From assembly GCF_001443045.1 (NCBI RefSeq), contig NZ_LKPJ01000044.1:9255-46365 (forward strand): 37,111 nucleotides of DNA, given 5' to 3'. Below the pieces are notes generated by a model that saw only the letters and a program-made list of their open reading frames with translations, did not search any database and was not told the origin of the DNA. Position 1 is the first letter of the stretch. Every line of letters begins with the position of its first letter. Below are positions 32,319-37,111 of this stretch, piece by piece. The stretch comes from Burkholderia ambifaria (GTDB taxonomy: Bacteria > Pseudomonadota > Gammaproteobacteria > Burkholderiales > Burkholderiaceae). Both the position numbers and the translations under genes were made by a program.

Positions 32319-32642
32319 GTGCGGCTTGGACGACCCATCATTCGTCGCGGCCAGGCCAATCAGATAGTCGTCGGGGTTTTTTCCTTCGAGCCACTTCGGC
32401 CGCGGCCCGAGCCCGGACCATTCTTTGCCTGAAGATGGGTCGTAGTATTTTGCCGGCGCCCGCCGCTTGAGCGATTTTGCAAAACCCGCTGCGCGCAGTA
32501 ATGTGTCTTCCGTGATGCCGTATAGGGCAACGTGCTCCCGAACTGCCGCCAAATACGCTTGCTTCTCGTCCTTCTTGTCGCCCACCTGCTGGAGATTCAA
32601 TTCGCGCAGCTGCGCCTGGAGATGCTGAAGTTCGGTGCTCAC
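32217..32642 (-). CDS. H-NS-family DNA-binding protein with extended tail
   Basis: The 141-residue product has an N-terminal helical oligomerisation part (LQHLQAQLRELNLQQ) and the DNA-binding segment YYDPSSGKEWSGLGPRPKWL near residues 65-85, typical of betaproteobacterial H-NS-like proteins. These normally end about 15 residues after KNPDDYLI. Here the frame continues for some 35 more residues, very rich in Arg and Trp, and this tail lies antisense to the broken SRAP gene. Plasmid H-NS homologues silence newly acquired, AT-rich DNA. The tail probably results from loss of the original stop and may alter DNA affinity. Confidence 0.8.
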   Translation of the reverse strand: MSTELQHLQAQLRELNLQQVGDKKDEKQAYLAAVREHVALYGITEDTLLRAAGFAKSLKRRAPAKYYDPSSGKEWSGLGPRPKWLEGKNPDDYLIGLAATNDGSSKPHLKQRAGRRRWWFGRVRVRHLRRRHRRQQICREQ

Positions 32643-32805
32643 GGTCGAGTGTCGAGCGGGTCGAGAAAAAAAGAGACGGTAGCGGATGGTCGTCGCGAAT
32701 CCGAATTTTCCGAGGTTGCGAGGTGTGACGCGGATTGGCAGGCCATTGCAGGGCGCCGCCCGATCCAGTACGCTCTGAACAGTTCAGATTTTCGACATTT
32801 CACGC

Positions 32806-33465
32806 ATGGCAAAAGCGCCTGTGATCGAAGAACGACAATTGCGCCATATGCTGAAAGTCGCGGCGGTGACTGGTGAATCGCCCCTACGCGACGTGGCGTT
32901 GCTGTACGTCCTCTATGGCACCGGCATGATGCTGACTGAACTGGCGTCTTTGACGGTCCGAGACTACCTGATGGAGTCGGGCGCCGTTCGCAAGGAGAGT
33001 GCGGTTCGCGCGGCGATCGCTCACAACGGTCGCGAGCGCCCGATGTTCTGGGTCAACGTCAAGGTCGTTGCTGCTCTCGATGCCTACCTCGCGTACCGGA
33101 CCGCCCATCGCCATCGCGTCACCTTGCGAAAGTCTGCGTATCGCGGCCTCGATCCGGACGGCCCCTTGTTCCTGCGCGCAGACGGTGAGCCTTACCGGCT
33201 CACGGCGCGAAATTCGTCCACTGGCGCCATTAGCTATTCGTGCGATGCGCTCAGTCAGGTGTTTCGCCGGCTGCCCGCGCAGGCGGGTATAGAGGGGGGA
33301 CACGCGCTTGCCGGTCGCCGCACATTCGCGGTCCGTATGCACCGCAAGGGCTTCGATTTGCGACACATCTCCGAGCTGCTAGGCCACAGCACGCTGACAG
33401 CAACAAAGCGACTGATCGACAGCGATCCGGTGGCGCTAGGTGAACTCGTTGAGAGAATCCTCTGA
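32806..33465 (+). CDS. Catalytic-domain-only recombinase homologue, tyrosine missing
   Basis: The 219-residue product matches the catalytic half of phage-type integrases, starting directly at the core-domain helices. Key positions: the first Arg is Met (LYGTGMMLTELASL), the HxLR His is Leu while Arg is kept (LAGRRTFAVRM), LGHSTLTAT keeps its His, and the Tyr position holds Leu (KRLIDSDP). It lacks the N-terminal arm- and core-binding domain. It should be unable to cut DNA. The ATG at 32806 was chosen by homology. It is not related closely to the 27343-28263 protein. Confidence 0.78.
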   Translation: MAKAPVIEERQLRHMLKVAAVTGESPLRDVALLYVLYGTGMMLTELASLTVRDYLMESGAVRKESAVRAAIAHNGRERPMFWVNVKVVAALDAYLAYRTAHRHRVTLRKSAYRGLDPDGPLFLRADGEPYRLTARNSSTGAISYSCDALSQVFRRLPAQAGIEGGHALAGRRTFAVRMHRKGFDLRHISELLGHSTLTATKRLIDSDPVALGELVERIL

Positions 33466-33502
33466 CCGCCCGTCGCGTATATCCAAAGTAGATACATTTT
33501 TC

Positions 33503-33531
33503 TTGATGTCTCGCATCGCTGTTTCTACAAT
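33503..33531 (+). promoter_or_regulatory. Sigma-70-like promoter of the mazEF operon
   Basis: TTGATG (33503-33508) and TACAAT (33526-33531) are separated by 17 bp, close to the consensus, and lie 24 bp before the antitoxin ATG. MazE/MazEF complexes usually bind such promoters to repress themselves. Confidence 0.7.
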
Positions 33532-33554
33532 GGATCAACATTCGGAGAGACGCG

Positions 33555-33806
33555 ATGGAACTCAAAATTCAGAAATGGGGCAACAGTGCGGCGGTTCGCC
33601 TGCCCGCCGTGTTGCTTGAGCAGATGCACGCCTCGGTCGGCGGCTCCCTCAACGCGGACGTGCGCCCGGATGGCGTATTGTTGACCCCTGCTCGCCGCAA
33701 GTACGCACTGGACGATCTGGTCGCTCAGTGTGATGCAAAAGCGCCTTTCCCGGCGGACATGGCTGCATGGGGTGAGGTCAAGCCGGTAGGTCGTGAAGCA
33801 TGGTGA
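33555..33806 (+). CDS. mazE: MazE-type antitoxin (AbrB-like)
   Basis: The 83-residue product begins MELKIQKWGNSAAVRLPAVL, the swapped-hairpin AbrB/MazE DNA-binding fold. An acidic C-terminal tail (DDLVAQCDAKAPFPADM) would wrap around and block the toxin. GGAGAG precedes the ATG. It overlaps the toxin gene by 7 bp, the standard antitoxin-first layout, and should autorepress the promoter just upstream. Confidence 0.92.
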   Translation: MELKIQKWGNSAAVRLPAVLLEQMHASVGGSLNADVRPDGVLLTPARRKYALDDLVAQCDAKAPFPADMAAWGEVKPVGREAW

Positions 33807-34150
33807 GGCGGGTCAAGTTCGATCGGGGCGACATTGTGGGCGTGAACCTGAACCCGACCGTCGGGCGCGAGCAGCAGGGTGATTTTCGTCCCGCTCTCGT
33901 GCTGTCTCCGGCCGCGTTCAATGCGTTGGGTGTGGCGCTCGTTGCGCCGATCATGCAAGGAGGCGAGTTTGCGCGCTTCGCTGGATTCGCCGTGCCGTTC
34001 TCCGGCTCGGGCACCGAGACGCAGGGCGTGGCCTTGGTGAACATGGTTCGTATGCTCGATCTGGATGCGCGTGGCGCGCGCAAGATCGAACGGGCGCCGG
34101 CCGAGGTGGTTGAAGATGCGCTGGCTCGGCTGCAAACGATCATCGAGTAG
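33800..34150 (+). CDS. mazF: MazF/PemK-type endoribonuclease toxin
   Basis: The 116-residue product contains the family signature RGDIVGVNLNPTVGREQQG followed by RPALVLSP, then APIMQGGEF and VNMVRMLDL, covering the whole PemK/MazF barrel. MazF toxins cut RNA at short sequences when the antitoxin is lost, so the pair would help retain the element. Key Arg residues after QQGDFRP are present, so it looks functional. It heads, with mazE, a run of small same-strand genes. Confidence 0.92.
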   Translation: MVRRVKFDRGDIVGVNLNPTVGREQQGDFRPALVLSPAAFNALGVALVAPIMQGGEFARFAGFAVPFSGSGTETQGVALVNMVRMLDLDARGARKIERAPAEVVEDALARLQTIIE

Positions 34151-34157
34151 GAATCAC

Positions 34158-34418
34158 ATGGACATCAAGCTGCCGATCGCACTGCCCGCAGGTTGGACGT
34201 CAGAGAAATGCTCGTTCGGCATTCTGATCGAGGCGAAAGACGGCACCGGGCGCTTCGTGGGCGGGGTGATCGTCAATGAGGTGATCCGAGGATTCGCGAT
34301 GGGGGTTGCGCCCGTTCACCGCGCTAGGAACGCTGGGCCGTCTGCCTACCAAGGGCGCGGCTGGCGCGAACGCCTGTATCGCGACGCGGTTGAGGCGCTT
34401 GGCACCGTCATTCGTTGA
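34158..34418 (+). CDS. Small unknown protein after mazF
   Basis: The 86-residue product (MDIKLPIALPAGWTSEKCSF...) is soluble with strand-rich segments, FGILIEAKDGTGRFVGGVIV, and a basic Trp/Arg C-terminal part (GRGWRERLYRDAVEAL). It starts 8 bp after the mazF stop. The junction TAG-GAATCAC resembles the GGAAAAC junctions further on. No family is recognised. Confidence 0.65.
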   Translation: MDIKLPIALPAGWTSEKCSFGILIEAKDGTGRFVGGVIVNEVIRGFAMGVAPVHRARNAGPSAYQGRGWRERLYRDAVEALGTVIR

Positions 34419-34431
34419 GGAAGGAAAAAAC

Positions 34432-35178
34432 GTGAACGTGCAAGTCAATGCGGGCAAATGTCGAATGTGTCCCACTGTCGGTCCATTTGTAAAATCGCAT
34501 ATCGTGCCAAGTGCCTTCGTGAGCCCGTTGCGGCCTGATGGTGAGGACGCAACGGTGCGCATGTATCCGACAAACGGTCGCGCGAAGAATGTGTGGACCG
34601 GGGTTTATGGCCGATTTCTCTGCCCAGAATGCGAGAAGCTTATGCAGCCGTGGGACGACTACGGCACGGAACTGTTTCTGCAGGAACCTCGCGTGGCGCA
34701 GGGCCCAGACGTACTGCTTGTCGGTGACGGTACCTTCAACTATCAAAAGTTGAAACTATTCGTCATGTCAATGGTGTGGCGCGCGTCCGTGTGCGGACAC
34801 GAATATTTTGCTCGCGTGCGCCTTGACGAGCGCGAAGATGAATATCGCCAGCGGCTTCTTGATTCCGACCCGGGTACATCGACTGACCCGCGAATCATCA
34901 TCTACAAACTGCGGTTTCCGTTCGGTCCAGTCGCCTTACAACCTTGTGTATATACACTCGGTGATGCGAAATTCATCATGATCTATTTCGGCGAATTTGT
35001 GGCCTACGTTCAAGTTGACGGTGGCACATTGTCCGCGGCGGCAGAAGAACAGGTAATCAGCGAACAAGATGCGGGCCCTCTCAGAGCTGCCTGTCGAGAT
35101 CTGTACGACTCGGAACTCGCCGGTATACGGGAGGCCGCTAAGGAGCGCTTCAGGTTACAGACACGCTCAGGAAGTTAG
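34432..35178 (+). CDS. HNH-like zinc-binding protein, function unknown
   Basis: The 248-residue product begins with CRMCPTVGPFVKSHIVPSAF and later has RFLCPECEKLMQPWDDYGTEL. Two Cys pairs with an intervening Ser-His-Ile are shared by a group of HNH-endonuclease-like hypothetical proteins. The remainder has aromatic, beta-rich segments. The GTG at 34432 has a strong AGGAAGG ribosome-binding site. The gene is more AT-rich than its neighbours, suggesting later acquisition. Whether it cuts DNA is unknown, since the usual second HNH Asn/His cannot be assigned by eye. Confidence 0.6.
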   Translation: MNVQVNAGKCRMCPTVGPFVKSHIVPSAFVSPLRPDGEDATVRMYPTNGRAKNVWTGVYGRFLCPECEKLMQPWDDYGTELFLQEPRVAQGPDVLLVGDGTFNYQKLKLFVMSMVWRASVCGHEYFARVRLDEREDEYRQRLLDSDPGTSTDPRIIIYKLRFPFGPVALQPCVYTLGDAKFIMIYFGEFVAYVQVDGGTLSAAAEEQVISEQDAGPLRAACRDLYDSELAGIREAAKERFRLQTRSGS

Positions 35179-35201
35179 GAAAACAGAGACAGGAGAAAAC
35201 C

Positions 35202-35465
35202 ATGGCTGTTCACTTTTACAACATGCCCGGCATTTACACGCAGAACATGACTGTTGCGTTTCGGGCGCAGTTCAACGGAGTTGATGTGACGTGCGAGATT
35301 TCGACGGAGGCGCTGCAGGATCATTTTGGCGCGCAATCCGCGAGCGGCGCAGACCTGGTGTTTGCATTTGAGGCGAACCGACCCGTGATCGAGGACATCG
35401 CCCGCGTGAAGCTCCCGCAACGAATCCCCGCCGGTCGATGCCTATTGGTGTCGACCGACTTCTGA
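35202..35465 (+). CDS. DUF1488-family protein
   Basis: The 87-residue product has the DUF1488 pattern: VAFRAQFNGVDVTCEIS, ALQDHFGA, FEANRPVIEDIARVKL, and a terminal CLLVSTDF. The function of this family of small cytoplasmic proteins is unknown. GGAG lies before the ATG. GGAAAAC directly follows the preceding stop and the variant GGAGAAAAC abuts the start. Confidence 0.75.
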   Translation: MAVHFYNMPGIYTQNMTVAFRAQFNGVDVTCEISTEALQDHFGAQSASGADLVFAFEANRPVIEDIARVKLPQRIPAGRCLLVSTDF

Positions 35466-35493
35466 TTGCGACACGGAAAACAAGAGGACACGA

Positions 35494-35643
35494 ATGGAAT
35501 CGATCGAAGGTATGACCATCGCGCAGTTGAATGAACGCGCGAATCTCTTGGCATCTGAGATGGACGCCAACGACGAAGAAAACCGCGTCTATCAGAGCGA
35601 GATCGACAAAATCTACGCTCGGATCGACCTGCTGAAATCCTGA
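35494..35643 (+). CDS. Very small helical protein
   Basis: A 49-codon gene: MESIEGMTIAQLNERANLLA and then an acidic heptad-like helix ending YARIDLLKS. The regular spacing of Leu, Ile and Ala predicts a coiled coil. AGAGG lies just before the ATG, and the gene sits between two GGAAAAC junctions like its neighbours. The function is unknown. Confidence 0.6.
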   Translation: MESIEGMTIAQLNERANLLASEMDANDEENRVYQSEIDKIYARIDLLKS

Positions 35644-35662
35644 TCGGAAAACACGCCGCGCG

Positions 35663-36019
35663 ATGGAATTCCACTTTGACGCGAACGGTACGGACGGGAC
35701 CAGGCCGCTCCTCTACATGTGGGAGATACACGATGCGCAAACGGGAGAGCTGCGCGGCAGATACGTCGGTAAGGCCGTGCGCGGAAGCCGGAGACCGCGC
35801 AATCACTACGCGCGTAATGTTCGACGGCTGCTGGCCCGCTTACCCTATCGAAAGAGCAACCCGGACGGCTTCCGAAAAGTCCATCGGGCGCTGGCTATGG
35901 CAGTTCTGAAAGGCGATCGGATCACGTTGACTTTGCTTCGGAACGTAAGGGCGGAGGAAGACATCAACGAAGCGGAGCGCACAACCATTGAAGCCATGGG
36001 TTGCACGCTAAACGCCTAG
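35663..36019 (+). CDS. GIY-YIG-like small nuclease-type protein
   Basis: In this 118-residue product, YMWEIHDAQTG and GRYVGKAVRGSRRP match the two opening strands and the Arg/Tyr/Gly/Lys pattern of GIY-YIG proteins (normally G-I-Y then Y-I-G). Further on it has HYARNVRRLLARLPYRK, and near the end NEAERTTIEAMGCTLN, where the catalytic Glu would fall. This looks like a compact single-domain relative. Only the GGAAAAC motif precedes the ATG. Confidence 0.6.
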   Translation: MEFHFDANGTDGTRPLLYMWEIHDAQTGELRGRYVGKAVRGSRRPRNHYARNVRRLLARLPYRKSNPDGFRKVHRALAMAVLKGDRITLTLLRNVRAEEDINEAERTTIEAMGCTLNA

Positions 36020-36057
36020 GAAAACGCTGGCGTGGCTGGCGCAAGGGGAAAGACCTG

Positions 36058-36386
36058 ATGGATGGCCGTCAAGAACAAATACGCGCAGCGGTGGCTCGGG
36101 CCATTTGCGCCGCCTGTGGAGAGGAGCCGGAGCGTCCAGGCGACGCACGTGGCAACGCGTTCCGCTGGCAGGATTACGAGCAAACAGCCGAGGCTGTAGT
36201 GTTCGAGCTGCAGGCGGCTGAGGCGGGCGAGACGGGACGGAGCGCGGTGCCGCATCTGGCTAGCGCAACCCTGAGCATTGGCGCCCCGGCTGCATCGCGG
36301 TCGATGAGCAAGGTCGCATGTGGACGACTATCGCGGGTAGCGAGCGCGATGGCGCGCTGATGTGGCTCGCGAATCACGACCTGTAG
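36058..36386 (+). pseudogene. Probable frameshifted small gene
   Basis: The first part, from ATG 36058 (AAGGGGA upstream), reads MDGRQEQIRAAVARAICAAC and RWQDYEQTAEAVVFELQ, then loses protein character and stops at 36360. Another frame from 36264 reads NPEHWRPGCIAVDEQGRMW and GSERDGALMWLANHDL, ending at TAG 36384-36386, which is directly followed by GGAAAAC as at other gene ends in this run. The simplest reading is one gene with a frameshift at about 36215-36264. Two overlapping genes are possible but less likely. Confidence 0.5.
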
Positions 36387-36404
36387 GAAAACGGGGATAA
36401 ACCG

Positions 36405-36596
36405 ATGATTAACGAAGTTCAGAGCATCGATGAAGCGAAACGCATTGCCCGCGAGTACGCCAACACCGAGGGTGTCAACGACGCACGGGCCGAGGCATAC
36501 GCTGAAGTTTGGTTTGACGCCGGCAAGGATGCGGATGCGTCGACGGCCGACGCGCTGCGTGCCTACTTGCGCCGCCGGTTTGATGCGGCAGTCTAA
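36405..36596 (+). CDS. Small unknown protein
   Basis: The 63-residue product, MINEVQSIDEAKRIAREYAN..., is acidic and helical, ending with ALRAYLRRRFDAAV. No family is recognised. The start follows GGAAAACGGGGATAAACCG. The stop TAA is followed directly by GGAAAAG. Confidence 0.6.
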   Translation: MINEVQSIDEAKRIAREYANTEGVNDARAEAYAEVWFDAGKDADASTADALRAYLRRRFDAAV

Positions 36597-36607
36597 GGAA
36601 AAGCGAA

Positions 36608-36898
36608 GTGGATGCGATCGCAGTAAAGAAAGTCGTGTATATGCTCAACGTCGTCTCGGCTATTGCGGCGTTCACTGCGGCCGGACTATGGTTTTGGTCA
36701 ACGCGCATCGAGGTGGAGTATGTCGATCCCTCATCCGTAAACGGCTGGACTCCGGCGAGTATCACGTTCAACAACAGTACGGGCAAAAGAATCGATCCCT
36801 TCGCAACGGGCATCGAGCAAGCACGCTGGAACCGATGGGCAGCTCTAGCGGCGAGCGTTGCAGCTCTTTGCCAAGGCTTGGCCGCAATTTTGAGCTAA
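36608..36898 (+). CDS. Small membrane protein
   Basis: The 96-residue product starts at GTG with GGAAAAG upstream. It has two predicted helices, residues about 10-30 (YMLNVVSAIAAFTAAGLWFW) and about 78-94 (WAALAASVAALCQGLAA), joined by a polar segment with Pro and Asn. The layout resembles small holin-like or inhibitor proteins, but no family can be named. Confidence 0.6.
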   Translation: MDAIAVKKVVYMLNVVSAIAAFTAAGLWFWSTRIEVEYVDPSSVNGWTPASITFNNSTGKRIDPFATGIEQARWNRWAALAASVAALCQGLAAILS

Positions 36899-36925
36899 AC
36901 CGCAGGAAAACAAGGAAGGACGACG

Positions 36926-37111
36926 ATGCGACGCCGAGCACCCGAAGTCACGCGCACTCGCGCAGCAGGTCCAGATCATCAGGTCGTCACGGTCGAGGGC
37001 GGCAAGGGGAGCTATCGCCGGAAGCCGTGTGCGAAGTGTCCGTGGCGCGTCGACGCGACGGGGGAATTCCCCGCAGAGGCATTTCGCCATTCGGCAGAGA
37101 CGGCATACGAT
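36926..37111 (+). CDS. DUF6283-family protein, cut by the right edge
   Basis: The 62 visible residues contain YRRKPCAKCPWRVDATGEFP and FRHSAETAYD, the signature of DUF6283, a small zinc-binding family (CAxCPWR) common on plasmids and phages with unknown function. AAGGAAGG precedes the ATG. The C-terminal part lies outside the window. Confidence 0.75.
   Translation, partial: MRRRAPEVTRTRAAGPDHQVVTVEGGKGSYRRKPCAKCPWRVDATGEFPAEAFRHSAETAYD

Larger units (their letters stand above)
35178..36911 (+). repeat. Recurring GGAAAAC motif at the gene junctions
   Basis: GGAAAAC starts at 35178, 35475, 35646, 36019, 36386 and 36905, with GGAAAAG at 36597 and variants GGAAAAAAC at 34423 and GGAGAAAAC at 35192. 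At 35178, 36019 and 36386 the first G is the last base of a TAG stop. Each sits 5-33 bp before the next start; several of those genes have a separate ribosome-binding site. Confidence 0.65.

Noticed and set aside
37050..37082. GGGGAATTCCCCGCAG shared with the 24321 palindrome
   Set aside because: Here it lies inside the conserved DUF6283 coding sequence (TGEFPAEAF), so the match is best explained by chance or codon choice.

Overview
The window looks like about 37 kb of a high-GC conjugative element, a plasmid or an integrative conjugative element (ICE), from a Burkholderiales host, most likely Burkholderia or a close relative. This rests on the strongly GC-biased codon use, a trb-type mating-pair formation operon, an H-NS-like protein with the short betaproteobacterial DNA-binding tail, and cargo families common on Burkholderia plasmids. 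No rRNA, tRNA, CRISPR array or intact insertion sequence was seen.

Layout. (1) 1-304: the 5' part of an unrecognised minus-strand gene that runs off the left edge. (2) 617-11754: a long plus-strand transfer operon, trbB-trbC-trbD-trbE-trbJ-trbL (VirB11, B2, B3, B4, B5 and B6 equivalents). It is followed by a MobH/TraI_2-like protein lacking the metal-binding residues, a TraD coupling ATPase, two unknown genes, a DUF4400 membrane protein, and a small gene ending in what looks like a stray TrbE P-loop fragment. (3) 11974-14598: a possible AcaB-like protein and a UvrD/Rep helicase. (4) 14644-16967, minus strand: a possible AcaB-like gene, a bitopic Ala/Pro-rich protein, a bactofilin and a small membrane protein. 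(5) 17401-24553: a row of five hairpins, then a DUF7696-like gene, a Gp3/RDF-like gene, a NADAR protein, an SbcD/SbcC pair with a small gene between them, and a 60-residue protein. Several of these have intrinsic-terminator-like hairpins close to their start codons.

(6) 24672-29044: a gene remnant; a Fic protein with an AbiEi-like N-terminus, preceded by five CACTA repeats at an exact 24-bp period; about 0.8 kb of decayed DNA; and a LexA-box-controlled three-gene operon ending in a tyrosine-recombinase homologue that has lost its catalytic tyrosine. (7) 29045-33465: a hairpin-rich leader, a DpdA-like (DUF7221) deazaguanine transglycosylase, two small genes, a broken SRAP/HMCES gene, an H-NS-like gene and a second tyrosine-less recombinase homologue. 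(8) 33503-37111: a mazEF toxin-antitoxin pair followed by a train of small plus-strand genes (HNH-like, DUF1488, GIY-YIG-like, DUF6283 and unknowns). Most of these are separated by a recurring GGAAAAC motif placed at or just after the stop codon.

How it fits together. The left third builds and energises a conjugation machine, although the VirB8, VirB9 and VirB10 equivalents and a clearly active relaxase are not in view. The middle carries replication/repair and end-processing functions (UvrD, SbcCD) with ADP-ribose-related and cytoskeletal accessories. The right third is accessory DNA: DNA modification, toxin-like functions, silencing, addiction and nuclease-like small genes. The least explained signals are the phased CACTA array, the stop-adjacent GGAAAAC motif, the hairpin cluster at 17401-17558, and the two catalytically degenerate recombinases, one of them under apparent SOS control.
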